From Dastarcus helophoroides (taxonomy: Eukaryota; Arthropoda; Insecta; Coleoptera; Bothrideridae): DNA of 64,000 bases. Below the pieces are notes generated by a model. The model saw only the letters and a list, made by a program, of their open reading frames with translations, was not told the DNA's origin and did not search any database. The stretch is taken from assembly GCA_028583605.1 (NCBI GenBank), contig CM053327.1:37332126-37396125 (forward strand). Reading direction: 5' to 3'. Of this stretch, positions 12,955 through 22,859 are shown piece by piece. The translations under genes and the position numbers were made by a program. Position 1 is the stretch's first letter, and each line of letters begins with the position of its first letter.

Positions 12955-13670
12955 CTGCGTTGTATACATACGATAGTCGATAATTAGTAACGTTTGCTGC
13001 AATTTAATTCGAATATTTAAACAGTTGGAGATATTAATGGCAGCAATTAAATCTTTGATACAAAGAAGCAGTTTCCCGCTTTGGTAATAATATTTAAAAA
13101 AATGCGATTTAGGAGGAAGTTACGTCGGTGAATTTCCAACTTAAAGTTAATCGCGATTTTTTTGTGTTTTTTTGAATAAATTATGCACTTCGCAACCTAA
13201 TAAAACGACAATGCAAGCCGTAATTTATTGTCGTAGCAAATCGCGACCGGCAGTATATATTTTACAAGTATCGCCAACATAAAACCTTCTCTTCTATAGA
13301 AAAGCGGGGACCATTATTAACAACAATTAACTAAAATATGGAGGAAATTATTGCCGGTGTGCAATTAAAAACCAGCGTTAGTTCGAGTGTTTCTTTTTCA
13401 GCGTAATTCGTGCGGGGCCATAAACTCTTTTGTTGTTCGATGGTTTATTTGAGCCGGAGGTCAGGAGAGGGCGCTTTCACACTTTAGTTACAGAACCTGA
13501 CACTTCCCGGAACGCATTCTGTAATGGTTCGTTGAAAACGCGAGAAATGTACGATATTTTTTTAAATTTACGATCGCGCGAGAAGTGAAACTATAGACTC
13601 TTTATTCAATTTCGTCGTTTCGACCATCGGATTTGCCACTACGCTTCTTCGGCCACCAAACTGACATTAT
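12955..13670. other. Unique non-coding island, regulatory-looking
   Basis: This segment stands out from the repeats by balanced composition and by short homeodomain-like ATTA/TAAT words, and by a near-palindromic CTTTGATACAAAG at 13053-13065 that resembles two opposed TCF-type sites. It has no long open frame on either strand. A conserved enhancer is plausible but this is inference only. Confidence 0.3.
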
Positions 13671-14029
13671 GATACACTAGCTTAATGTTTTAGTTCGTCT
13701 CTGGTTTTCATTAAGAACCAAATATAGTAAATTGCTTTAAAATAGTCGACCAAACGTATTATTTATTTATAAAATAAGATTGGATAAACATAATGAAACT
13801 ATAACATAATCATTCGTGCAGATTCCAGAATGATGTTTTGTTCAAATTCGTCGATACGATCATCTGTATATTTAGTTGCCTCATAGCGAGTCTCCAGCTA
13901 CATATTGGGTAGCAAAGTTGCACCTCATCACGTTAGATGGCGCTGTCGAACTATTATATTCAAATCTTAGGGACAAATTTGCGGTAAGGTCCTGTCAGAT
14001 CGGTAAATAACGCTGTTGTCGCTTGCATA

Positions 14030-14470
14030 AAACTTGGAAACGTTTCCACTCGTTTTGAATACAATATTACTTTGGAAGTATCTCGAACGGGACAAAATAT
14101 ATCCTATTAATGATTATGTCTAGCAAGGTATGTCCATACCAATTTTCGTCGAAATCGCTTCAGTAATTGAGCCGTGAAAAGCAGACAAACAGACACACTT
14201 TCGCATTTATATGTTAGTTTTACATAGGAACTGAAAACGTTCTCACTTTTTCTGGATATAATATTTCTTTGGGAACAACTAGAACAGTTTTCCAGATATA
14301 ATATTTGTTTGGGAATATCTGAAACAGTTTTTTGCGATAAAACGTATCCTATTAACGATGCCGCCTTGCAAGGCATCTCTCAAATTTTCGTCAAAATCGC
14401 TTCAGCAATTGAGCCGTGAAAAACTGACAAACAGACAAACACTTTCCCATTTATGTATTAGTTAGGATTA
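14030..14470. repeat. Tandem pair of a ~252-bp dispersed repeat
   Basis: AATTTTCGTC(G/A)AAATCGCTT followed by CAGYAATTGAGCCGTGAAAA, a GACAAACAGAC tract and CACTTTCSCATTTAT occurs at about 14141 and 14393. Upstream halves also match (ATATAATATTTCTTTGGGAA). The ending resembles the 3' ends of many insect short retroelements, but I cannot assign a family. Confidence 0.6.
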
Positions 14471-14489
14471 CTAATTTCCTAGATTTTTT

Positions 14490-15440
14490 GTAGAAATGTT
14501 CATTTTCTTGTTTCTATTTGAAATAAAAATTTCATTTTTTTATTTTTCGACCTTTTTCCCCCAAATTCGTCATTTCGATGTCCTTAAAAACTACAATTTT
14601 CTTCAAATTACTCAAAATTCATGTTTTTTTTTTCAAAACCTAGAGTTTATTCTCAAAATTAGACATTTTTTTTACCAAAACTTGGGATCTTTTGTCAACT
14701 CCACTTTTTCCAAAAAACGTATTGTGCTTTGTTCCTAAATTTTACAATAGGTATTTCTCAAAAATCTACTTTTTTTAAAAGTTGCGGTACTTTAATTCAT
14801 CTTTTTTTTTGTTTTCGAGATTTCAACATAAACTCTCACTACATTCGTTGTTTTCTCATAATTTCGACATCCATCATAAAATTCAACCTTTTGAACAATC
14901 AGAGTTCTTATTTTTCCAGCAATCTCAATTTTGTTCTCAAAAATCGTCTTTTTTATTGAATTTTGGATTTTTTTTTTAAATTCGGCTTTTTTCCCAAAAT
15001 GTTACCCTCTATTGGAAATAACCTATTCGTTTAAAATAGAGACTTCAAAATTTCGACTTATTTAAAATGGTTTCAAATTTAACTTTTTCAAATGTTGATT
15101 TTTGTTTGAAAATGTCTATATTTATTTGAAAATTTTGAAAATTTAAAAATTTAGATCTTCTATGAAGTTTCCTACCTTTTTTCTTGAAAGTTTCTATTTT
15201 TTTTTAATTTTTACTTTTCTTAGAACTTGGATCGTTTGAAAATTTAATTTTAATTTCAAGATTTTTAATTATTTCGAATTTTTTTAAAACTTGAATATTT
15301 TTGTCAAAATATAACATTTATAAAACTTCGAGTCCTGAATTGTTACAATTTTTGCTTAAAAATTTCGAATTTATTCTTCAAAATTATTATTTTAAGAAAA
15401 AATGACGGCATTTAAAAAAATGTTAATTTATGGGAAAAAT
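14490..15440. repeat. T-rich degenerate repeat block
   Basis: The plus strand is pyrimidine-biased with repeated CAAAATTTCGAC / TTTTTCTCAAAATT words. Overlapping frames at 14496-14979 encode only Phe/Ser/Leu-rich low-complexity peptides and are rejected as genes. Confidence 0.6.
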
Positions 15441-15931
15441 GACTGTAAAATATGTAATTTCAGATTACACTTTAATTAACGGAATTGCTAAACAAATTTT
15501 TACATTGCATTACAATGTTTCACATCATTTATCATCTTGTTATTGAGAATGACCACAAAATGATTAACGAGTTATCAAATGTCGTTACAATAATCGTTAT
15601 TTAAAACGTAAAACATGTCCGAGTGCAATGTAAACATTATTAGCGATATTGTACAATGTAATCTGCTGAACGTGTCTGAAAGTGTAATTAGTAGATGCAC
15701 ATTCTACTTGCGCCCGTTAAATGAAGCCTAACTATATTTAGATTGGTTGGATGTTGCACCCATTCCCATATCTAAATACGAATACCTTGTTTTTATATCG
15801 TACGCCCGTCATTGCCGATTTATCGCGTTTCGTACGTGCTGAAACCCAACATTTGCACTGTGTTATAATTCATCACAATACCCATGCAGATCGATGTCTT
15901 TTACGTGAAAATTGGGCACCAATTAATTCAT
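15441..15931. other. Unique non-coding island
   Basis: Non-repetitive sequence with clustered TAAT/ATTA words and small palindromes (CATTGCATTACAATG near 15505). A 61-codon frame at 15751-15936 has no recognisable domain. It may be regulatory; no gene is supported. Confidence 0.35.
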
Positions 15932-16195
15932 ATTAATAAAATTGAAGTAACTGTCTGAAATGTCAAAAATAACTCTTCTTTTCTAAGCTTGTATCTTTCC
16001 TTACAATAAAGAAACAGAAGCAGGTGTTTTCAAAATTTTGTGTGTCTGTCCGTCTGTCTGTCCGTCTGTTTGTCCGGGCTAATCTCGAAAATAGTTGAAG
16101 TGATTTTGATGAAACTTTTACCTAAATATCGAGCATTTATCAGGGCAACGTTTAGGTGCTCTTTCTTTAGTTGAAATTGCTGAAATTACCAAACG
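15932..16195 (+). mobile_element. Dispersed repeat with internal GTCT tract, copy 1
   Basis: The order TTAATAAAATTGAAG, AACTGTCTGAAATG, TAAGCTTGTATC, a GTCTGTCCGTCTG tract, then CTAATCTCGAAAAT, TGATTTTGATGAAAC and a TTTAGGT tail is shared with copies near 17775, 18070, 18430 and 41860. It has no coding capacity. It is a short non-autonomous retroelement or similar; the family is not identified. GAAAACGGCTGAACCGATTT-type ends are common in arthropod transposons. Confidence 0.7.
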
Positions 16196-16225
16196 ATCTT
16201 GCAAAAAAGTCTATGAACGTAACAA

Positions 16226-16281
16226 ACAATACTACATTCTAAAGTGAACTAAAAAATTTAATTGGTCATTTATCAAAACTA
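16226..16281. repeat. Left flanking direct repeat (X then Y) of the hammerhead insertion
   Basis: Segment X (ACAATACTACATTCTAAAGT and GAACTAAAAAA) is followed by Y (TTTAATTGGTCATTTATC plus AAAAC). The same two blocks recur in the order Y then X at about 16722-16776. Y is displaced by 466 bp and X by 518 bp. The difference, 52 bp, equals the length of an XY unit, so a 52-bp tandem repeat interrupted by an insertion within Y would explain the layout. Confidence 0.65.
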
Positions 16282-16724
16282 GATGAAAGTAAAGTCACGC
16301 CGAGGACGTTTGTATCTATGGATGTTGCGATGCAACCCGTGATACAAGCTTTGCCTCATCTACGTGAACTTTGCAATTGCAGTCTAGTTTTTATTGAATT
16401 CTAATGAAATTAGATTTCAATTGCATCGTAATAAACTTGTATATATTCTTTTATACAAGGCTTATTATCTCAGCAGAGAGTAATGCTTCAATTAGCATGT
16501 GGCGAAAATGTTTGCGTAATAAACAGTTAAAAGTCAGTTACAAGTCACCCAATGGAGGTTTGCTCTCTTGGATACTTATACGACTGACTAACGGCTTTAA
16601 ATTGGAAATGTATACAACCACCGTTCCATGCTGATGAGGCCAAGGAAGGCCGAAACTAGTCTATGGTTGCGGTTGTACATATTTTCAATTTTAAGCACGT
16701 TTAACTGTTTAATCACGGAACATT
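16282..16724 (+). mobile_element. ~440-bp non-autonomous element carrying a hammerhead ribozyme
   Basis: The sequence between the two Y direct repeats is unrelated to its neighbours and contains a complete type I hammerhead motif near its right end (16599-16691). If the Y repeats (about 22 bp) are target duplications, this is a roughly 440-bp insertion. A 76-codon frame at 16404-16634 shows no reverse transcriptase or nuclease motif. Hammerheads of this type are established in Penelope-like retroelements and retrozymes, and this may be a non-autonomous derivative. The boundaries are inferred. Confidence 0.6.
16599..16691 (+). ncRNA. Type I hammerhead self-cleaving ribozyme
   Basis: All core elements of the hammerhead consensus are present and in order. 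CTGATGA is at 16631-16637. Helix II is GGCC (16638-16641), loop AAGGAA, GGCC (16648-16651). GAA is at 16652-16654, and stem III is the palindrome ACTAGT (16655-16660). The unpaired cleavage base is C at 16661, giving a GTC triplet and predicted cleavage between 16661 and 16662. Proximal stem I pairs 16626-16630 (CCATG) with 16662-16666 (TATGG). After an internal loop (6 and 4 nt), distal stem I pairs 16599-16619 with 16671-16691 over 21 positions: 18 Watson-Crick, two G-U and one A-C mismatch. The internal loop next to loop II is where tertiary contacts usually form. Stem III has no loop, so it can close only between two molecules. No experimental evidence is available here. Confidence 0.92.
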
Positions 16725-16776
16725 TAATCGGTCATTTATCAAAACAATACTACATTCTAAAGTGAACTAAAAAAAT
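16722..16776. repeat. Right flanking direct repeat (Y then X) of the hammerhead insertion
   Basis: Y (ATTTAATCGGTCATTTATC plus AAAAC) is immediately followed by X (AATACTACATTCTAAAGTGA plus ACTAAAAAA). Y differs from its left copy by a single T/C change. See the left copy at 16226-16281 for the interpretation. Confidence 0.65.
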
Positions 16777-17474
16777 GCACCTTATAATTATTTTGTGCTT
16801 TTAACTTCGGAATGAATGGGGATGGACCACCAACCAACGCGACAATAAAACCTTTATCGATGTTCCAAGGTGGCAAAAACCCAAATAGATCGTAAATAAT
16901 ATCTGGACGGCCTACAAAGGTAACTACCTTAATTACATCCTATATCGTGGGGTTAATCCCTTTGCAGGATGCCCAGTCTCGTACTTCCTGTAAAACGGTT
17001 CATTCATCGGACACGATTGGTCGATGAGACCATTTGTTATGGTAGCGTTTGCACCTTAACAAGGTAATTTTTCCAGTACGTGACATCACAAAAAATAACA
17101 AACATTCCAGTCTCACTTTTATAACAAAATGATACGCCATTTTAAGGAAAAAGGTATACACTACGTACACCTGTCAGCGTTTTACAACTTTCGCAGGATA
17201 ACACCTGTTTCTAATTTTATGAAAACTTGCAGCTCTGGCAACGCCAACGAGGAAAATGCGCCAGATGTGATATGTGATGTCAGAGAGATTGGGTAGGGTT
17301 TGGGTTTTTTCATGAAAAAATGTACTTTGATTTTCTACAATTAGATAATGATTAATTTTATCTGACAGTCCCGTGTTCGATTCCCTCCAGGGTAAACTTT
17401 TTTTTACCTTCTTACCTTGTATCTTAACACTATGAGACTTTGATTTTAATAAAATAACTATTTTATTTACATCA
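16777..17474. other. Unique segment, no gene recognised
   Basis: Moderately GC-richer DNA (about 16800-17300). The minus strand has a short open stretch over about 16800-16920 without a start codon or any family I recognise. A GTTCGATTCC word at about 17373 resembles a tRNA B box, but no T stem or cloverleaf forms around it. Nothing further is supported. Confidence 0.4.
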
Positions 17475-17546
17475 AAGTCTTCAATTATAATTGAAGTGAC
17501 TGTAATTTTAAAATAAATGTCTTTTTTTGTATCTCTCTTTTTGTAT

Positions 17547-17584
17547 CTCTCTGAAGATGATAGTTTGGGTATCGAAACGCGTTG
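17547..17584 (+). ncRNA. Hammerhead-like core, unit 1 of dimer
   Basis: CTGAAGA (17551-17557) fits the CUGANGA core. One extra T follows, then a weakened helix II (GATA..TATC with internal mismatches), GAAA (17574-17577) and the palindromic ACGCGT of stem III. The AGAG that would pair with CTCT to form stem I is missing. It is probably inactive alone. Confidence 0.5.
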
Positions 17585-17667
17585 TTGTGTTTTTTAATTG
17601 TTTCAGGGGACAAGATTTGTATTTCAAATTTTCAAAATAAATGTCTTTTTTATCTCTGTTTTTGTAT

Positions 17668-17705
17668 CTCTCTGAAGATGATAGCTTGGCTGTCGAAACG
17701 CGTTG
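17668..17705 (+). ncRNA. Hammerhead-like core, unit 2 of dimer
   Basis: CTGAAGA at 17672-17678, one extra T, helix II GATAGC (17680-17685), loop TTG, GCTGTC (17689-17694) with one U-G wobble, GAAA at 17695-17698 and the palindromic ACGCGT. As in unit 1, the downstream AGAG arm of stem I is absent, so self-cleavage is doubtful. The wobble pair is an intermediate between the U-A and C-G versions seen elsewhere. Confidence 0.55.
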
Positions 17706-17770
17706 TTATGTTTATTATCTTTCTTGGTTTCAGGGGACAAGATTTGTATTTCGATGTTTCAAAATAAATG

Positions 17771-18540
17771 TCTTTTTATAAAGCTTAAGTCGTTTATCAC
17801 ACGTGCACCTGTTCCTAGAATTTTTGTCTGCCTGTCTGTCTGTCTTTGTGTTTGTCCCGACTTATCTCGAAAACGGCTGAACCGATTTTGATGAGATTTT
17901 CACCAAAATGTAGCGGCATTTTTTGGTGGTACTTTAGACTAGTTATTTACTTAAATTGAAATGTGTAAAAAAAATTTATTAAATATTAAATGTCACTAAA
18001 ATCAGTTTTTTTGCAAATATTTTCCAAATAGTGACTATCGGTTATTTATATTTTGTATTTTACTTTAACATTTTAATATTAATAAAATTGAAGGATCTGT
18101 CTGTAATTTCAAAATAACTTACTTTTTATAAAGCTTAAATGGCCTTTTACGTTTTATAAAAACTAATGCAACTGGTTTTAAAATTTTTGTCTGTCTATTT
18201 GTTAGGGCTAATCTCGAAAACAGCTGAACATATTTTAATGAAATGTTCACCAAAATGTAGCGTCGTTTATTGGGAATCTTTTAGGTTATTTATTAACTCG
18301 AATGCAACTATATTAAAAATGTTATTTAAAGTTAAATTTCACATGTCATTAATCAGTTTTTTGCAAATATCTTCTAAACAGTAATTATTGGTTATTTTTA
18401 TTTCCTATTTTATTTTGACAATTTAATATTAATCATATTGCAATGTCTATCTGCGATTTCAAAGTAACTGTCTCTTTATAAAGCTGAAATCCTTTTTATA
18501 CATCACAATACCTATGCAATTGTTTTTAGCATTTTTGTTT
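17771..18540 (+). mobile_element. Dispersed GTCT-containing repeat, three successive copies
   Basis: Three diverged copies of the family at 15932-16195 follow each other: one ending with GGCTGAACCGATTTTGATGA at about 17876 and ACCAAAATGTAGCG, one at about 18070-18290 with ACAGCTGAAC and ACCAAAATGTAGCG, and one starting at about 18430 whose GTCT tract runs into the long microsatellite. TTTATAAAGCTTAA / TTTATAAAGCTGAAA is shared by all. The intervening A-rich DNA is not distinctive. Confidence 0.7.
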
Positions 18541-18913
18541 GTCTCTCTGCCTGTCTGTCTGTCTGTCCGTCTCTGTGTCCATCTGTCTGTCCGTCTGTCT
18601 GTTTGCCTGTCTATCTGTCTCTCTGTATGTCTGTACCTCTGTCTGTGTATATGTTTGTCTCTCTGTCCGTCTGTCCGTCTGTCTGTTTGTCTGTCTATCT
18701 GTCTCTCCGTATGTCTGTCTGTCATGTGTTTGTCTCTCTGTCTGTTTTCCTGTTTGTCTATCTGTCTGTCATATGTCTGTACGTCTGTGTGTCTGTCTGT
18801 CTGTCTGTCTATGTCTATCTGTCTGTATGTCTGTCTATCTGTCTGGCGGTCTGTCTGGCAGTTTGTCTGCCTGTCTGTCTGGCTGTCTGTCTGGCTGCCT
18901 GTCTATCCGTCTA
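18541..18913. repeat. (GTCT)n imperfect microsatellite
   Basis: About 370 bp of GTCTGTCTGTCC / GTCTATCTGTCTC-type tetranucleotide repeat. It starts exactly where copies of the dispersed repeat carry a short GTCT run, so it looks like an expansion of that internal run. All three plus-strand frames stay open and give Cys/Leu/Ser/Val-rich peptides; these are artefacts. Confidence 0.95.
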
Positions 18914-21120
18914 AATTCTGAAAAAAGTCGGAACTTTATGAAACAATCGAAAAATGATAAGAGATGGAAATTCTCAAAGTGAGAATTTTGAAAACATTCG
19001 TAATTCTCAAAAGTCGAAATTTTGAAAAAATTCAGGTTTTCAAAAAAGTTATTTAATGATAAAATCTCGAAATTCTCAAAAAAAAGTAAGAATTTTGAAA
19101 ATATTCCAAAATGTCAAGAATAGAAATTTTGAAAAATTCAATTTTTCAAAAACGTGAAACGATTTTAAAAAATGTTTCAATTTTTCAAATAAATCCATGA
19201 AAGTCAAAACATCGTGAAAATGTCAACATTTAAAAAAAAATCGAAATTCTCAAAAAAAATTCGAGAATCAGTTAGAAGTTTGAACAAACGTGAAAATTTT
19301 GAAAAAAAGATGGAGCTTTTCAAATAAAACACAATATGATAACATACTTAATGAGATTTAGAAACAAAAAATTATAGAAAAAACCGTAATTTTGAAAATA
19401 GATCAAAAAGGTAGAAAGTAAAGTGTCCAATTTAGGAGAAATCTAGCAAATATTCGGTTTAAACTTGGAATTTCAAACCTAAAACTTCCAGAAAAAAATC
19501 GAATTAAAAAAAAAGTTGAAATTTTCAAAAAAAAACAAAACATTAATACATACTTCGGGAAATAGGCAACAGTTTGAACAAAAGTGAAAATTTTGAAAAA
19601 AAATTAAGGCCTTTCAAAAAAAAACAATATGGCAACATAATCAGATTTGGAAAAAAAATATAAAAAACCGCACTTTCGAAAAAAGATCAAAATTTTGTGT
19701 CAGAATGTCCATAAAAACTTAAAAATAATTCAAAATGTTGAAGAGATACAACACTGTGGAAGGATTGAAATAACAAAATATGTCAAAATTTAGAAATAGT
19801 GGAAATTACAAAAATGGAAAATTCAAAATTCTAAATTGTCAAAATATCGAAAAATACGACATTATTCAACAAACTAAAGATTCTCAATGAAAAACGAAGT
19901 CAGATTTTTTAAAACACAAAATTTTGAAGAAATAAATCGATTTAAAAAAACATTTCAAGTGAGTCAATGCTCTAAAAAGTCGAAAACAAAACAATTGAAA
20001 TTTTTAAAATGAATTAAAATGTTTAAAACAAATTTAAAAAGTCTGATTTGCAAAATAGTTTTAAATTTGAGTTAAAATGTTTACAAATGTATAAATTACT
20101 AATAACAGGATTGGGATTTTGAAAAAATGTTGAAATTTCCAAAAATAAAGTCGAAACTGTGAAAAAGGTTTCCAAAAAATTCAAAATTTCGAGTCAAATT
20201 ATTCCAAAACACTGAAATATTGAACAATTTTCAAAAAACTAAATTTCCAAAAAAGAAAATTTTTACAAATCTGTAAATTATCAATAACAAGATTGGGATT
20301 TAAAAAACATGTTAAAATTTCCAAAAATAAGGACGAAACTGAAAAAAATTTCCATAAAATTCAAAACTTCGAGTCAAATTATTCAAAACTGAATAATTGA
20401 AAAATTTTCAAAAAACTAAGTTTCCAAAGAAGAAAATTTTTTATAGAGACAAAAGTCATCAAATAAAATTTTTCCAAAAATAAATTAAAATATACAGTGT
20501 GTCAAAAGATAGGGTATTAAAGAGGGGTTTCTTTTTATTTGTGGATTTAAGAGAAAAAGTCATTCTTTTTAAAAGCTCCTGCTTGATCTGAAATCACTGA
20601 AAATGACATTATTTTCTTTATTTTATATACAGGGGCTTCAACTGTTTGAAAATTCTAAAACATTACTTGGAGTAAACTGCTGTTATTTTTGGTAATATAG
20701 AAAAATATTATTAAAAATATGGTTTAGAACTACAAACAAAGCCTAAATTTTAAATTGCAATCTATTGTCAATAATCAAAACTTCGAAAAAAGTCGAAATT
20801 ATTGACATTAAGTCAAAATTTCCAATAAAGAGTAAACATTTTGGGAGTCAAACGAGAAATGTGAACGTTTTAATAAAAGTAAAATTCCTTAGGAACTTTG
20901 AGCGATTTTTGATAGAAAGTAAACTTATCGTTTGCGTTACCAACACGCCAATTTGCATTACCAACATGCTCTAATGTTAAAATTTCCAAAAATAAGGTCG
21001 AAACTGTGAAAAAATTTTCCAAAAAATTCAAAACTCCGAGTCAAATTATTCAAAATAATTGAAATATTGAAAAATTTATCAAATGAAGTTTCCAAAAAAA
21101 ATCAAAATATGCAGTGTGTC
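18914..21120. repeat. A-rich degenerate repeat block
   Basis: The plus strand is A-rich with GTCGAAATTTTGAAAAA, AATTTCCAAAAATAAGG and TTCAAAACTTCGAGTCAAAT words. Blocks at about 20130-20260, 20310-20430 and 20980-21110 are copies of one another. Two directly repeated CAGTGTGTC(A/C)AAAGATAG words occur at about 20497 and 21113. No gene is seen. Confidence 0.6.
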
Positions 21121-22850
21121 CCAAGATAGAGTACGGAAGGGGTAGTAGATCATGTTGGTAACGTGTGATTACAACGCGCGATGGTAACGCGAATTCATAA
21201 CTTTATTCCCTATCGAAAGTGGCTTAACGTGCCTAAAGGAGTTTTCACTTAATTTTCTATTAACAATTTTTATTAAAATAGAAAAAATCGGTATTTTCAA
21301 ATATGTAACCTACGCACCAAAGTCTAGTTACCTTTACAAATTTCAAAAATTTTCTCTTGTTATTTCGTTTTCTTTCAATCTACTCTAACTTTTTTGATCT
21401 GTTTTTTTACGAACAAATCGAACTTTGCATAGAAAAACAAAGATCGTGAAAAAACAAAAAAAAAAACTGTGAAAATCAAACTTTGTAACTGATCTCTTTT
21501 CATCTTAGCCTCATATAAATAAAACGGAAATTGTTTTATTACAATTTGACAGATAGTTTACAGGTTGCAATAATAGAAGTCGTGACATAGTTTTATTGGT
21601 ATTGGGCATTAGTGACTGGACGCAGGTAAAACTCTTTGCAATTACGAAACCGTGGGAATGTTATGACTTTTACAACTGGGAAATTTCGGTAAGTCGCAAA
21701 TTCTCGGACAGGTGAAAAGGACAAGTGAACAAGTACCATCTGGAGACGGAATACTAAATATTATTTATACAGCACCTTATTCAAATTTTATCATTTGAGA
21801 GACGTCAAAGACACAGGTTCTCACAGTCATAAAGGCGCCCGTTACTTCCAGAAATTGTCCATCGAGGACCACCAGAATAAAAGGGGAATTTGCACGAAAA
21901 AACATTTAGGCTCAGTTAAAAAACAAATCAGTTGAGTTTAGCGCGGTGTTTTTCAAGATTTTAGAAGCGACAGATTTATGGTACACAGATTAATCGTTTA
22001 AGAAATTTTTGATGACTAGTAGTAGGCGAGTAGAGCTTGCACAATGAGGGTTCCATACCCATTTCTGCACTACAATGCACAGGTAATAGAGCAAATTAAA
22101 TCATTTTGACTTATACAATTTGACATTTTATCTAAATTCATTTGTTAATAATTGAAGAAAATTGTCTATTTTCAGGTATGCACACTTTTTTCCACAGTCA
22201 ATCCTAATATTTATGGAACTGATAACTGTGTTGATAATGTTTCAGATAAAAAGCATTCGCAGTTCGCAATAAGTCGACGACTAACACAGTTTACGAGATC
22301 GTCCTCGGGTCGCGCTAACCGCAATTACTGCATTGCATCAACTAGTGCAAACTCCGAAAATATTCATCTAAATCAGGGACGAGCAACCTTTTTTTTAACA
22401 GCGGGTCAACTACAAGGTCAAAAATTTTGCACCAGCCGCATGTGAGGAAAATTGAACGCTAGATTAGGAATAGAATAGAAAATAATTATTAAGTTTCTAT
22501 TAACTAAACAAAAATAACAAAAGTAGTATGAAAAATTACCTAATTAAAATACATAATAGAAGTAAAAAGAGAGAAATTATCATGGGAAAAAAATCTTAAA
22601 CTCCAATGAGAATTTGAAGTGGTTTCTTTGCCAAATTTGCCACAGCAATTCGCACAGAACTTTCGTCGTGCGTTATTTAGTCTGGATCTGTGGTCCCTTT
22701 TAACTATTTCCATTACGCAAACATAAGTTTTTCCAAAATCGTAGGCGTAACTAGAATAGGGCAGGATGGGTGCTAGCACCCCACCTTCCCTATTCTGGTT
22801 CATGCAGTAAACTGAAAATTTATATGTATTTAATTGTGGGTTAGGGGGGG
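21121..22850. other. Unique segment, no gene recognised
   Basis: Mixed composition. A 97-codon plus-strand frame at 22152-22445 and an 87-codon minus frame at 22540-22803 exist. Neither has a domain, signal peptide or motif I recognise. TTTTCAGGTATG at about 22172 could serve as a splice acceptor, so a small exon is possible but unsupported. Confidence 0.35.
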
Positions 22851-22859
22851 GAACTACAA

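Larger units (their letters stand above)
17475..17770 (+). mobile_element. Tandem dimer of a hammerhead-like unit inside a dispersed repeat
   Basis: Two units lie between three copies of AAATAAATGTCTTTTT (starting 17511, 17635 and 17762, spacing 124 and 127 bp). Each unit reads TATCTCT, CTGAAGATGATAG, a hairpin, CGAAACGCGTTGTT, a T-rich stretch, then TTTCAGGGGACAAGATTTG and TATTTC. Unlike most family members, these are single-armed and in the same orientation. The surrounding sequence (AATTGAAG..ACTGTAATTT..CTTTTTATAAAGCTTA) belongs to the dispersed repeat of 15932-16195, so the units appear to have been inserted into it with a duplicated target or later tandem amplification. Confidence 0.75.

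Noticed and set aside
17365..17400. tRNA-like B box GTTCGATTCC followed by a T-run
   Set aside because: No T stem, A box or acceptor pairing can be formed around it.
18459..18982. Several overlapping 88-147-codon frames rich in Cys, Leu, Ser and Val (or Arg/Thr/Asp on minus)
   Set aside because: They are translations of the GTCT microsatellite, which is open in several frames at once.
20497..21135. Tc1/mariner MITE bounded by CAGTGTGTC words
   Set aside because: The two words are in the same orientation and lie in duplicated A-rich blocks, so no inverted termini are defined.
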